Source of the DNA: Spirosoma pollinicola
GTDB taxonomy: Bacteria; Bacteroidota; Bacteroidia; Cytophagales; Spirosomataceae
DNA length: 64,000 bases
Assembly (NCBI RefSeq): GCF_002831565.1
Contig: NZ_CP025096.1
Location: 5,124,609 to 5,188,608, forward strand
Reading direction: 5' to 3'
The notes beneath the pieces were generated by a model. The model saw nothing but the letters and a program-made list of their open reading frames with translations, did not search any database and had not been told where the DNA came from. Below, in pieces: positions 50,689-60,329 of this stretch. Every line of letters begins with the position of its first letter. Position 1 is the stretch's first letter. The position numbers and the translations under genes are program-made.

Positions 50689-52413
50689 TTACTGGTTATC
50701 AGTCTCGGCCGTAGCGATTTTGGCTAGATCCTTATTTTCTGGTAACAATTCAAGCCCTTTTTTGAGCCACTCACTGCGGGCGGCCTCGTCTTTCGTGACA
50801 AGCTCGTTGTATGAAATCATGTATTTGAAGGCCAGGGCCAGATCTTTTTTGTACCGGTTTCGCTCCTCAGGTTTATCGGCTACCATCGTAATAAACTGCT
50901 CGAAATAGGGTTTTGCCTTTCCATTAAGAACAGATTCTTCAGGCGTGTAGGCATAGTAGTTGGCCTTGGCCCTGTAAAGCACGGTTGGTGCATAGTCCGG
51001 CGTTTGTTTCTGGGCAAGTGCCAGGGCAGAATCTGCCATTGCAAACCGAACGGTATCGCGCACTAATTTTCCCAGACTGTCGCGCCCGAAGCCCAGTGTG
51101 TAGTTGCTCATGCCATAGCGGAACAAGTCCTGCACATCGGCTTTAAAGCCGTGTTTGGCCGCCGAATCGAGTGTGGCTACGGCTTCGGGGTGTTTCTTGG
51201 ACCGATAATAGTATTTGGCAATTTCGCTGTACAGATTATCCGTCGTGTCGAAAGGAGCGGCCTTGGCGAGATAGGTTATTCCAACGGAGTCGTTCATAGC
51301 TTTTAGTGAATCATTGGCAAATCCCTCGTTGGCCAGATAAGCCTTACCGAGGTATTTATAATCGTCGGACATGGCTTTTTCGGGGGCTTTTTCCAGAAAC
51401 GTAGTCAGGTTCTGGATTGCTTTCTGCGGTTCTTTCAATGACGAATAGGCCCAGCCTTCGATTCGATAGACGATTGGATTTTGGGCCAATACCGTTCGAT
51501 TGCTGTCAATCAGATTCACGGCTCGCTGATAATCCTTGGCCAGAAAATGGAATTGTGCCTGTCGCAGCAGCGTTTCCTGACGCTTGTCTTTCGATACGTT
51601 TACATACTGATCGATATAGCTGGCTGCTTCCTTGTAGCGATTTACCAGAAAATACAATTCGGCCAATTGGTTATAAGCCGGAGAATACGAACTGTTGGCG
51701 TCGATGGCTTTTTTGTAGTTCTCGACAGCCAGGTTGAGGTTCCGGCCCTGCCAGTAAATATCCCCAATGCGTTGATACACACGAGATGGATTCATACCAA
51801 GCTCAAGGGCACTTTCGTAGCGGGTTACAGCAGTACCGGCATCTTTGTTGAGGTAATAGGCATCGCCAAGGGCTAACTGAATAGCGGGGTTTTTCTTGTC
51901 GCGCTCAACCGCCCGGTTCAGGTACTCAATGGCTTTCGTGGCATTGACCGCCTTGGGGTAAAGCGGTTTGATTGACCCATTTCCGGGGGTTAGATAGCCT
52001 GTGTAAGCCTCGCCAATCCGGTATAGAATATCGGCATTTTTGCCTTTGCTTTTGCTAATCACTTCGGCCAGTTTCGCACCAGCGTTGGCCGAATCTTTTT
52101 GAACAAGGAACGTGAGTGCTGAGCCCGTTTGATTGAGCGGAACCCGTTTTTCATCCATCGGAATTCCTTTAGAAAACCAGATGCGGGCTGAGTCGGGCTG
52201 TCCGGCCCGGAGGTAACCATAACCTGCATCGAAATTAGTTTGAAGGGATGGGTTTTGCTGCGCATTTCGAACCAGCAACTGCTTGGCTTCATCGAAACGC
52301 CCCAGGTTCATCAGGGTCGTTGCATCGGGAGCAGGCGTTTGCGCCAGGGCTGGCCTGGTCAGCATAGCGCCGGTCAAGCTCAATAAAGTCAGAATATGAA
52401 CATGCGTTTTCAT
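50689..52413 (-). CDS. Exported TPR-repeat protein
   Basis: 574 residues. Signal peptide (to about 24, ALAQ), then tetratricopeptide repeats through most of the length (DAGYGYLRAGQPDSARIWFSKG, ALGDAYYLNKDAGTAVTRYE, IGDIYWQGRNLNLAVENYKKA), so it is a superhelical scaffold. It probably works in the periplasm or on the envelope. Upstream boxes at 52492-52524 resemble those of three other genes here, suggesting control by the OmpR-type regulator. It has its own terminator. Confidence 0.85.
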   Translation of the reverse strand: MKTHVHILTLLSLTGAMLTRPALAQTPAPDATTLMNLGRFDEAKQLLVRNAQQNPSLQTNFDAGYGYLRAGQPDSARIWFSKGIPMDEKRVPLNQTGSALTFLVQKDSANAGAKLAEVISKSKGKNADILYRIGEAYTGYLTPGNGSIKPLYPKAVNATKAIEYLNRAVERDKKNPAIQLALGDAYYLNKDAGTAVTRYESALELGMNPSRVYQRIGDIYWQGRNLNLAVENYKKAIDANSSYSPAYNQLAELYFLVNRYKEAASYIDQYVNVSKDKRQETLLRQAQFHFLAKDYQRAVNLIDSNRTVLAQNPIVYRIEGWAYSSLKEPQKAIQNLTTFLEKAPEKAMSDDYKYLGKAYLANEGFANDSLKAMNDSVGITYLAKAAPFDTTDNLYSEIAKYYYRSKKHPEAVATLDSAAKHGFKADVQDLFRYGMSNYTLGFGRDSLGKLVRDTVRFAMADSALALAQKQTPDYAPTVLYRAKANYYAYTPEESVLNGKAKPYFEQFITMVADKPEERNRYKKDLALAFKYMISYNELVTKDEAARSEWLKKGLELLPENKDLAKIATAETDNQ

Positions 52414-52491
52414 AGGAATACTGTGTTTAGGCGATTACCGCTGTAATCTGATTAGTATGCCTACAAGGTATCCCCCAGATTTAAGAGCGGG

Positions 52492-52524
52492 CTTAGAGAT
52501 TTCTTAGAATTGACTTAGAAAGCA
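52492..52524. promoter_or_regulatory. Three 11-bp direct-repeat CTTAGA boxes (response-regulator site)
   Basis: CTTAGAGATTT, CTTAGAATTGA and CTTAGAAAGCA at exact 11-bp steps, 79-111 bp upstream of the TPR-protein ATG; a weaker fourth unit (TTAAGAGCGGG) precedes them. Confidence 0.7.
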
Positions 52525-52620
52525 AATCAATCCATTTACGCCCTACCTCACTCAGGTAAAATAGTGAACCCGTCCCGTACAGTTAATTAACTAACTGGTA
52601 CTAACGCTGTGAAGAAAGGC

Positions 52621-53538
52621 CTAAAAAAACCAGAAACTATCCCGGAAACTAAATTCCACGGCGCCCAGGTATCGATCTTTCGTATAAACAGACGCCCGGT
52701 ATAAACCTGGTTTGATGGTTTCTCCCGGCTCAAATTGAAACGAGATTCGCTGAGAGTTGCCTGTAAAGTTCACCGTTTGCTCCGCGTGAATCGGGATTAC
52801 TTCATTGATGTTTGGGAGTGTTACCGTCGTTGTTCTCAGCGGAGGCATCATTACTTTATGTTGCTCGTTGGTGAGGCTCAGGTACACATTCTGCCTGCCT
52901 TCCAGCTGTAATTGGGCTGGTACGTTGAGCGAGATGGAGAGTGTACGAACTTTTTTCGCTTTGGCCGTTTCTTTTCGATTCGATTTTGCGGCCTTCACCA
53001 GAAAAGCATCGCCCGTCATGGACGAGTACGGGATTTTAGTAGATAAGTTGACATGAAGATCGTCGACCATCTTTTGCAGGCTTTTATTTTGCTCCAGGAC
53101 TAGTTCATTTGACTTGGTTATCCAGCCAATTTTGTCCCGCATAGCCTCCATTTGATTGGTTAAGCTGTCGCGTTGGAGAGTAAGCTTATCCATTATCTGC
53201 CGAAAATCCTGAATGGTGAGATTCCTATTAGCAGCCTTCTGCCGTAGCTGAGCCAATGCCTCATCGCGCTCGCTCAGTTGCTGGTGCAGGTTATCGATTC
53301 GGTTCGTTAGATACGCATTTTCGTCGGTAGTTGTTTCAAGCTGCCGTACCAGACTTCGGATGTCGCCTTCCAGCTGGAGTTTGACGGACAGCAGCGAGTC
53401 GGCCCGTTGTTCGACCTGATCATACCGAATAGTCATTACACGGTTATGGTTCCAGTAAAGGCCTCCTGATATGCCTATTATAATCAACATCGCCAGGGCA
53501 CTGGCCAGGCTAAATGGGTTACGTTCTGTCGTTGTCAT
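52621..53538 (-). CDS. Membrane-anchored coiled-coil protein
   Basis: 305 residues: a transmembrane helix at about 11-28, a long coiled coil (about 35-165) rich in Leu, Gln and Glu, and a C-terminal beta domain (about 195-300, ALSISLNVPAQLQLEGRQN-like). The layout is like envelope spacer or chaperone-like proteins. No family recognised. The promoter has the same 11-bp TTAGAA boxes as the neighbouring TPR gene, and the two lie head to tail. Confidence 0.72.
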   Translation of the reverse strand: MTTTERNPFSLASALAMLIIIGISGGLYWNHNRVMTIRYDQVEQRADSLLSVKLQLEGDIRSLVRQLETTTDENAYLTNRIDNLHQQLSERDEALAQLRQKAANRNLTIQDFRQIMDKLTLQRDSLTNQMEAMRDKIGWITKSNELVLEQNKSLQKMVDDLHVNLSTKIPYSSMTGDAFLVKAAKSNRKETAKAKKVRTLSISLNVPAQLQLEGRQNVYLSLTNEQHKVMMPPLRTTTVTLPNINEVIPIHAEQTVNFTGNSQRISFQFEPGETIKPGLYRASVYTKDRYLGAVEFSFRDSFWFF

Positions 53539-53605
53539 GATGCCGGGAGATTGCGTAAGCTAGCTTTCTATCGACGCAAAATTGGCCCTCTCCGTTAACA
53601 GCGGA

Positions 53606-53638
53606 CTTAGAGAAAACTTAAAATTTGCTTAGAATCTG
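53606..53638. promoter_or_regulatory. Three 11-bp direct-repeat CTTAGA boxes (response-regulator site)
   Basis: CTTAGAGAAAA, CTTAAAATTTG and CTTAGAATCTG at exact 11-bp steps, 68-100 bp upstream of the coiled-coil gene ATG. The flank TTAACAGCGGA matches the flank of the site at 52492. Confidence 0.7.
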
Positions 53639-53745
53639 GCTCATAGTCAATCATATACACGGCTACACGGCGTTGAGGTTGAATACTGCAAAACAGTCTG
53701 TTGAACCACATATTCCTGAGTCAGAATACTGATAGCCTCATTACT

Positions 53746-53949
53746 TCAGCGAAATAAACTCGGAAACTCAACTAACCACAGAATAAGCAACGTCAGCAGA
53801 AACAGGGCACTCATTAATAACACAAGCCAGTCAGGTTTGCGGGGCTTTTCATTATACGTGAACCTTGATGTTTTTCGGGACTCAGCCGGACTAACCGGGC
53901 TCGGCGGGAAGAAAGGGCTATAGGAATAGGCTATTGTTTTATCTATCAT
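53746..53949 (-). CDS. Small single-pass membrane protein, 67 aa
   Basis: N-terminal basic/Ser-rich segment and one C-terminal transmembrane helix (about 42-62, LVLLMSALFLLTLLILWLVEF). A real gene is supported by an upstream array of 11-bp CTTAGA boxes at 54010-54064. Function unknown; perhaps a regulatory membrane peptide in the same regulon. Confidence 0.65.
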   Translation of the reverse strand: MIDKTIAYSYSPFFPPSPVSPAESRKTSRFTYNEKPRKPDWLVLLMSALFLLTLLILWLVEFPSLFR

Positions 53950-54341
53950 CTTACCGGTGTTATTCGGTTACGGACTAAGCTACTTTTGTATCAAAGATTA
54001 CTAGTACGACTTAGGATTCGCTGATAAACTCCTTAGAATCTGCTTAGAATTTTCTGATTACTGAGCTAATTCAACAGTAAAAATGGTAGAGGATAAACCT
54101 TCAATACACACGCTACGGGGTCAACCGGCATAGGCAGTTGTCGCGGGAAATTATCTTTGATCCAGTCTGCCAACTCGTTTTTGCAGGTTTCCCAACGTAA
54201 CGATTACTTTATTGCTTAGGAATAGTATTAGGTGTTGTTGCCCGCCAGTATTTTGAGCAAATCAACCATGTCAAACTGCTCCGGCGGTCTGGCTTTGTTC
54301 AAACGTACACTCATAAGGCATACGGCTGGCCTGGATTGTCT
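53950..54341. other. Intergenic region with a response-regulator site
   Basis: Apart from the 11-bp repeat array at 54010-54064, no gene or hairpin with a T-run was noticed. It is a gap between two - strand genes. Confidence 0.45.
54010..54064. promoter_or_regulatory. Five 11-bp direct-repeat CTTAGAA-type boxes (response-regulator site)
   Basis: CTTAGGATTCG, CTGATAAACTC, CTTAGAATCTG, CTTAGAATTTT and CTGATTACTGA at exact 11-bp steps, 61-115 bp upstream of the small membrane-protein gene. Confidence 0.7.
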
Positions 54342-55070
54342 CTAGCCGTTTCTGAGTTTAATATCCCGGAACCAGACACTGGTATTCCAGTCCTGTAGAC
54401 CAATCCGTCCGCTAAACTTTCCTTTGCCAACTGGCTTATCTTTAAGCTTACTTGTTGACATGCGCTGTTTCCAATCGGCACTGGTTAGATCGTGCTCCTG
54501 AACCGTGTAGCCATTTAATATAACCGTCAGTTTGTTTTTTTTCAGACTGACCATAAGCTGATTCCAGCTTCCAAGTGGTTTGGGTTCCTGAAGCCGTACA
54601 TCAGCCAGGCCAAATAGATCACCTGAACTGTGTGGATGAGGCACCTCTTTTTGATAGAGCTTATCATCACCCACCTGAACCTCAATAGACGTATCGAATA
54701 TTTTTTTATACTCAGGGGCTTCCTGCACAAAGAAAAAGAAACCGCTATTGGTGTACTTTTCGATTTTAAACTCCGCTTTAAATTCAAAATCACCCGTTAC
54801 AATCGCATCGGTCACTAAATCGCCCGCATCGCGCGATGGGCCAGTTGCCGTAGTGGATACATCCAGGTGAAGTACGCCCTGTTCGACTTTCCAGGATGCG
54901 GGTGTGTCTTTAGCATTATATCGGTGCCAACCCTTCAGATCCCGGCCATCAAAGAGAAGTTTCCAGCCATCTTTTTTTTCCTGAGCCGATAATATATTGG
55001 GGGTTTGCGCCTGTACACTCGTGTACGCTAGACTTATGAGTAAACCGAAAGCAGTTAATTTAGCGAACAT
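54342..55070 (-). CDS. DUF1080 protein (3-keto-disaccharide hydrolase family)
   Basis: 242 residues: signal peptide (1-21, VQAQT), then a single DUF1080 jelly-roll (concanavalin-like) domain. Typical motifs are WKLLFDGRDLKGWHRY, FEFKAEFKIEKYTNSGFFF, PKPLGSWNQLMVSLKK, and GRIGLQDW near the C-terminus. Family members act on 3-keto-glycosides or bind polysaccharides in the periplasm. It is a stand-alone gene near the SGNH/PVC pair. Confidence 0.88.
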   Translation of the reverse strand: MFAKLTAFGLLISLAYTSVQAQTPNILSAQEKKDGWKLLFDGRDLKGWHRYNAKDTPASWKVEQGVLHLDVSTTATGPSRDAGDLVTDAIVTGDFEFKAEFKIEKYTNSGFFFFVQEAPEYKKIFDTSIEVQVGDDKLYQKEVPHPHSSGDLFGLADVRLQEPKPLGSWNQLMVSLKKNKLTVILNGYTVQEHDLTSADWKQRMSTSKLKDKPVGKGKFSGRIGLQDWNTSVWFRDIKLRNG

Positions 55071-55448
55071 ATGAATTCTGATAAAATAGGGGTAGTGTTC
55101 AATAAAGAATAATGCCGAAGCGAATTACTTACATCAAAATCCTGTATTTGCCGGATGGGTAAACATTAAGTCAAAAATTTTAATTGGCTGACGGCGACTA
55201 TCCTCGTATTCACGGCCGGGTGTATGATATGGGCAGGGCACCGTTGTTGACCTGCTTATTAATAAGGCTAACTTTAGGGAGGAACTGGATATATATCGAC
55301 TGGATAAATGCCCGATAGCATGGGCAACTTACCAGTCTCTATTTTCATGTTTTTGACTCACGCGTAAAGAGTAAGACTTTACGCGTCTTCACTTCTTTAT
55401 AGAGCACATCCGAAGGGGGTGTTGCGTAGTAACGTTGACTTAAAAAGC
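55071..55448. other. Divergent intergenic region with a hairpin
   Basis: Contains the upstream regions of DUF1080 (-) and the SGNH hydrolase (+). A perfect 10-bp inverted repeat ACGCGTAAAG / CTTTACGCGT with a 7-nt spacer lies at 55360-55386, 63 bp before the hydrolase ATG. I see no gene. Confidence 0.5.
55360..55386. promoter_or_regulatory. 10-bp inverted repeat upstream of the SGNH gene
   Basis: Arms ACGCGTAAAG (55360-55369) and CTTTACGCGT (55377-55386). No T-run follows at once, so an operator or 5' UTR fold is more likely than a terminator. Confidence 0.5.
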
Positions 55449-56702
55449 ATGAGAAAGATTAAGGTATTGGCCATGCCTGGGTGTAGTTTGTTTGTGCTCC
55501 TCTTCCTTTCCTTCAGATTGGCCGTTGCTCAGAGTAGACCCCGGACGGCTACAGAATCTACGAAGATTCCATTTGACCTGAAAAATGGCGAGCGGGTCGT
55601 TTTTCTTGGAAATTCGCTTTTCGAAAATGACTTTCAGTACGGGTATCTGGAGTTGGCCCTGACCACTCGCTGGCCAGATCGGGATGTTACCTTTCGGAAC
55701 CTCGGCTGGACCGGCGACAATGTCTATGGCGTGGCACGAAGCACCATTACCAACCCGCCCACGGGCTATGAGTTGTTGATGCAGCACCTCACCAAAGCAC
55801 AGCCAACACTGGTTTTTGTTGCCTATGGAGGCATCGAAGCGCAGGATGGGGAGGATGGCCTGCCTGCGTTTAACGAAGGATTGAGCAAACTGCTCGACAA
55901 AATTGATCAGTTGGGGGCAAACGCTATTCTGGTATCCCCAATGCCGATTCTGGCCGCCGATTCTGCGCAAAGTTTGCAGAAACGAAACGCTATGCTGGAA
56001 CTATATGCGTCGGCTATAGCAAAAATGGCCTCGGAGCGCGGCAAACAGTATATCGACATCTACAAACCTATTCAGGAGATCAGCAAACAAATGCCCCTGA
56101 CAGATAATGGGATTCACCTGAACGAAACGGGATACTATCAGCTGGCCACGATTCTTGAACGAAGCCTGGGACTGGGACCCCGCACAACGCCCGTTTCGAT
56201 TACTACAGGAAAAAATACGGCAGAGGTCGCGGGGCCAGCTAAGCTACAGGGTTCCGGAAGTACGAACGAAAACCTCACCTTTACCATCGATGAACGGTAC
56301 CTGCCGCTGCCCACGCCCACAGACGTAAAAGAACGTCCTGGTCAGGGACAATTACTAAAAATAACAGGCTTAAAAAAGGGGTTTTATAGACTCACCGTCG
56401 ATAACGAAGAGGTATTAACCGCTTCGGCAAAAGAATGGGGAGAAGGGGTCTCGATTAAACAGGGAAGTTCGTTTGAACAGGTTCGTGAACTGCGGCAGAT
56501 GATCCTGAAAAAGAACGACCTGTTTTTCTTCCAGTATCGCCCGTTGAACACAACCTATATCCTTGGCTTTCGCTCCTATGAGCAGGGGCGTCATGCAAAG
56601 GGCCTCGAAGAGCAAAGTATTCTTATTAAGTGGCTGGAAGGGCAGATTGCCGTAAATCGCAAGCCTAAAACCAGCGTGTATCAACTTTCCCTCCTGAAGT
56701 AA
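55449..56702 (+). CDS. Exported SGNH/GDSL-type hydrolase
   Basis: 417 residues. Signal peptide (to about 27, AVAQS), then an SGNH domain: block I FLGNSLFENDF, where the catalytic Ser sits in GNS, a block III-like GGIEAQD, and block V with DNGIHLNETGYYQLA carrying Asp and His. The C-terminal ~140 residues form an extra beta domain. ATG 55449 is preferred to a GTG at 55419. It ends 1 bp before the PVC-type gene, so the two are one operon, a pairing common in planctomycete and Bacteroidota PVC loci. Confidence 0.85.
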   Translation: MRKIKVLAMPGCSLFVLLFLSFRLAVAQSRPRTATESTKIPFDLKNGERVVFLGNSLFENDFQYGYLELALTTRWPDRDVTFRNLGWTGDNVYGVARSTITNPPTGYELLMQHLTKAQPTLVFVAYGGIEAQDGEDGLPAFNEGLSKLLDKIDQLGANAILVSPMPILAADSAQSLQKRNAMLELYASAIAKMASERGKQYIDIYKPIQEISKQMPLTDNGIHLNETGYYQLATILERSLGLGPRTTPVSITTGKNTAEVAGPAKLQGSGSTNENLTFTIDERYLPLPTPTDVKERPGQGQLLKITGLKKGFYRLTVDNEEVLTASAKEWGEGVSIKQGSSFEQVRELRQMILKKNDLFFFQYRPLNTTYILGFRSYEQGRHAKGLEEQSILIKWLEGQIAVNRKPKTSVYQLSLLK

Positions 56703-56703
56703 T

Positions 56704-59700
56704 ATGAACGTTAAGAACGGTACATGGCCCCTGAGGCTCCTCCGTAAAATAAGCCTGTTTTCTGTCGTTCTGCTGATTACCTCAGCCATAAATCAGGATG
56801 CTCAAAACGACATTCCCGATCCTGACCCAACCCGTGAGCTGGCGTCCTTTAAGGTTGCCGACGGTTTCGAGGTGACGCTATTTGCCGCAGAACCGCTGGT
56901 GGCCAAACCCATTCAGATGAACTGGGACGCCGACGGGCGGTTGTGGGTGGTGAGCAGTACGGCTTACCCACACCTGAAAACGGGCGAAACGGCGAACGAC
57001 AAAATCTTTGTGCTCGAAGATACCGATGGCGATGGCAAGGCCGACAAATCGACCATTTTTGCCGAAGGGCTGCTGACACCTACGGGAATCCTTCCCGGCG
57101 ACGGGGGTGTGTACGTTGCCAATTCAACCGAAATCCTGCATTTTATGGATACGGATGGTGATGGCAAGGCCGACAAAAAACGCCGGATTCTGAACGGATT
57201 TGGCACCGCCGATACGCACCACCTCATTCATACCTTCCGTTGGGGACCTGAAGGACTGCTGTATTTCAACCAGTCTATTTACATCTATAGCCATGTCGAA
57301 ACGCCCTCCGGTATCAAGCGGCTGGAAGGCGGTGGCGTGTGGCAGTTAAATCCAAAACACCTCGAACTGGACATCTACGCCAAAGGGCTGGTCAATCCGT
57401 GGGGGTTGCAGTTTGACCGTTGGGGCCAGTCTTTCCTGACCGATGGGGCCGGTTTTGAAGGCATCAATTATGCGTTTCCGGGGGCTACGTTCCTTACCTC
57501 GCCGGGGGCCGCCCGCATTCTTCGGGGCTTAAATCCGGGGCAACCCAAACACAGCGGACTGGACGTGATTTCGGGTCGGCATCTGCCCGAATCCTGGCAG
57601 GGGAGTGTGATTACCAACGACTTCCGGGCCAACCGAATCAACCGATTTAAGCTGGAAGAGCAGGGAAGCGGCTATGCATCCCGGCAGGTCGAGGATTTGA
57701 TGTGGACAGACAATGTCGCGTTTCGCCCGGTCGATATCTCCGTTGGGCCGGATGGCGCTATTTACGTGGCCGACTGGTACAACCCGATTATTCAGCATGG
57801 CGAGGTTGATTTTCATGATCCGCGTCGCGATCAGCAGCACGGGCGCATCTGGCGGATCGTTGCCAAAAATCGTCCGTTGGTGAAAAAACCAGCCTTGACG
57901 AAAGCCAGCGTCCCCGAGCTGTTAGACGCCTTGAAACTGCCCGAAGACTGGACCCGCTCGCAGGCGAAGCAGGTTTTGAAAGCGCACGGTGCTACAGAAG
58001 TGGTTCCGGCGCTACAGAAATGGGTTCAGGGACTGGACAAAACCAATTCCGATTACGAACACAACCTGCTGGAAGCCCTTTGGGTCTATCAAACCCTCGA
58101 AGTCGTGAACGAGCCGCTTCTGGTGCAACTGTTGTCTGCCGAAAATCACAAGGCTCGGGCTGCGGCCCTGCGTGCACTGGAGTTGTGGTATCCTAAACTC
58201 ACCAACGTGTCGGCTCTGCTGACCAAAGCCGTAGCCGATAAACACCCGCAGGTACGGATGGAGGCCGTTATTGCGCTGCGGAAAGTGAAAACGCCAGAAG
58301 CGGTCCGCACCGCCTTATCGGTATTGGATAATCCGATGGATGAGTTTCTGGATTACGCGCTCTGGCAAACCGTTCGCGAGGGGGAACCGCTATGGGCAAA
58401 CCGGCTGAAAAAAGACCCCGACTTTCTGGGCGATGCCCGGAAGACCGTCTTCGCGCTGAAATCGGTGAGTAGTCCGGAAGCCGTTACGCAGTTGAGACAA
58501 TTGTATCAGCGGGGTAAAGTACCGGAAGACTATAAGAAGGACGTGCTCGGGTCGATTGCGAAGTTCGGCAGTGCGGCTGACATTGGCGGTCTGTTCGAAA
58601 AAGAATTACAGGTTAAAGGCAGTTCGGCTAAGGAGGTTGCCATGGTACTCAGTACGCTGGAAGAAGCCGCCAGTCGGGATGTCAAACCAGCCGGAGATCT
58701 GGACCGGATTACGGACTTTATCGACAGCGACGACGAAACTGTGTCGACAAGCGCCATTCGACTAATTGGGCTGTGGCATGTTGACGAGCTAACCGGCACG
58801 CTGGTGAATCTGGCCCAAAAGGGCGATAAGACGGTACAGAAAGCCGCGTTGGATGCGCTGACAACGCTGAACAACGACAAAGCCCGGACGTCGCTCGTAA
58901 CGCTGACAACAGCCAAAAATCCGACCGATCTTCGGCTGGCAGCAGCTTCGCAGCTTGTGTCGGTAAATGCCGCAGAAGCCGCCCGGATCAGTGCCGATCT
59001 GTTGCGGACGTTACCCGCACAAACCGATGTTTCTCCGTTGTTTAACGCATTTTTAGCCAGTAAGCAGGGTGCACAGGCACTCGCCGACGAATTGAATGCC
59101 CGCAAAATACCCGAGAAAATGGCTATTGCCGGTCGGCAGGCGATGCAACGAAACGTGCCGTACAATCGGCGTAACAGCGACGATGTAAAATTACTGGCGA
59201 AGGCACTGGAGGCATCCGGTGGTGTGTTGCCTGTCGAGAAGATGCCGCAGGAGCTTACAGCGGAAGAAATTAGTAGTCTGGCTAAAACAGTAAGCCAAAC
59301 CGCTGACCCGATCAAGGGTGAGATGGTCTTCCGGAAAAGCAACCTTACCTGTCTTACCTGCCACGCTATTGGCGGAGCCGGCGGACGAATCGGGCCTGAT
59401 TTAAGCAGTCTCGGCACAAGTTCACCCGTCGAAACCATTACCCGGTCCATTCTCTACCCGAACCTGTCCATCAAGGAAGGGTATGAGCTACAACGTCTGG
59501 TGAAAAAAGATGGCAGCGAACAACTGGGCTATCTGGTAAGCAACGGCACCTCCGAACTGGTGATACGCGATGTGACAGGTTCAGAGATTTCTATTCCCAA
59601 AAGCCAGGTGAAGAGTATCGAGAAAGTGCCGGGTTCGCTGATGCCAGCGGGATTAACGGCTGGTCTGGACAAAGAGGAGTTTATTAACCTGCTGGGATTC

Positions 59701-60195
59701 CTGTCTAAAATGGGCGAATCGGGTAAGTTTCGTGTACCCACGGCCCGATTTGTTCGTCGCTGGAACACCGTTTCGCCTACGAAAGAGTTTGCAAAAAAGC
59801 TCCGGGAAGAGGGTGTAGGTGCTGTCGTGAAAGACAATACAAAGTTAGCCCTGCAACCGGCTTACAGTAAAGTTTCCGGCGATCTGCCAATGGAGGAACT
59901 ACCTGTTATCGTTGCCAACGCCAATAAAACCTACAGCGTTGTCCGGTTTGATATCGAAGTAGTGAGTAAGGGCAATGTGAGTCTGGGCCTGAACACAATG
60001 GCTGGGCTAACCGCCTGGGTCGACCAGAAGCCGGTCAAACTGACGAACAATGGCTTAGTGGCCGAGCTGTCGCAGGGTATTCACACGTTCACTCTGGCCA
60101 TTGACAGAACCCTGCATAAAGACGATCCGCTAAGCATACAGCTTCTGGATGCCGATAACTCTCCGGCGCAAACGCGGCTGGTTATGGGGCGGTAG
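56704..60195 (+). CDS. PVC-type haem-binding membrane-bound dehydrogenase-domain protein
   Basis: 1163 residues. Signal/anchor at the N-terminus, then a beta-propeller sugar-dehydrogenase-like domain (about 45-390). It includes two calcium-type loops (EDTDGDGKADKS and MDTDGDGKADKK). HEAT-like repeats (about 400-830) follow, then a cytochrome c domain with the haem motif CLTCH near residue 883, and a C-terminal beta domain. This is the large PVC-type protein class (TIGR02604/TIGR02603 features). It is probably periplasmic and linked to carbohydrate or ester oxidation with the adjacent SGNH hydrolase. Confidence 0.9.
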   Translation: MNVKNGTWPLRLLRKISLFSVVLLITSAINQDAQNDIPDPDPTRELASFKVADGFEVTLFAAEPLVAKPIQMNWDADGRLWVVSSTAYPHLKTGETANDKIFVLEDTDGDGKADKSTIFAEGLLTPTGILPGDGGVYVANSTEILHFMDTDGDGKADKKRRILNGFGTADTHHLIHTFRWGPEGLLYFNQSIYIYSHVETPSGIKRLEGGGVWQLNPKHLELDIYAKGLVNPWGLQFDRWGQSFLTDGAGFEGINYAFPGATFLTSPGAARILRGLNPGQPKHSGLDVISGRHLPESWQGSVITNDFRANRINRFKLEEQGSGYASRQVEDLMWTDNVAFRPVDISVGPDGAIYVADWYNPIIQHGEVDFHDPRRDQQHGRIWRIVAKNRPLVKKPALTKASVPELLDALKLPEDWTRSQAKQVLKAHGATEVVPALQKWVQGLDKTNSDYEHNLLEALWVYQTLEVVNEPLLVQLLSAENHKARAAALRALELWYPKLTNVSALLTKAVADKHPQVRMEAVIALRKVKTPEAVRTALSVLDNPMDEFLDYALWQTVREGEPLWANRLKKDPDFLGDARKTVFALKSVSSPEAVTQLRQLYQRGKVPEDYKKDVLGSIAKFGSAADIGGLFEKELQVKGSSAKEVAMVLSTLEEAASRDVKPAGDLDRITDFIDSDDETVSTSAIRLIGLWHVDELTGTLVNLAQKGDKTVQKAALDALTTLNNDKARTSLVTLTTAKNPTDLRLAAASQLVSVNAAEAARISADLLRTLPAQTDVSPLFNAFLASKQGAQALADELNARKIPEKMAIAGRQAMQRNVPYNRRNSDDVKLLAKALEASGGVLPVEKMPQELTAEEISSLAKTVSQTADPIKGEMVFRKSNLTCLTCHAIGGAGGRIGPDLSSLGTSSPVETITRSILYPNLSIKEGYELQRLVKKDGSEQLGYLVSNGTSELVIRDVTGSEISIPKSQVKSIEKVPGSLMPAGLTAGLDKEEFINLLGFLSKMGESGKFRVPTARFVRRWNTVSPTKEFAKKLREEGVGAVVKDNTKLALQPAYSKVSGDLPMEELPVIVANANKTYSVVRFDIEVVSKGNVSLGLNTMAGLTAWVDQKPVKLTNNGLVAELSQGIHTFTLAIDRTLHKDDPLSIQLLDADNSPAQTRLVMGR

Positions 60196-60228
60196 GTTAG
60201 GCAATTGACCTTCCGGCAGCGGCCGACC

Positions 60229-60314
60229 TCACCCCAACCCCTCTCCTTGAAATAAGGAGAGGGGCTAAAAAAACTCGCATTAGTCCCTCTCCTGTTTTAG
60301 GGGTGGGGTGAAGT
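60229..60314. repeat. REP-like palindromic repeat region
   Basis: Nested inverted sequences: CCCTCTCCTT with AAGGAGAGGG (60239-60264), followed by seven A-rich bases, then CCCTCTCCTG and GGGGTGGGGTGAAG complementing CTCACCCCAACCCC. Composition is of the dispersed repeat type found between genes in Bacteroidota. It also functions as a terminator between convergent genes. Confidence 0.7.
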
Positions 60315-60329
60315 ACACTATATAGCTAA

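Noticed and set aside
58530..59450. 306-codon open frame on the - strand
   Set aside because: Antisense to the PVC-type gene, Ser/Ala-rich shadow without domain features.
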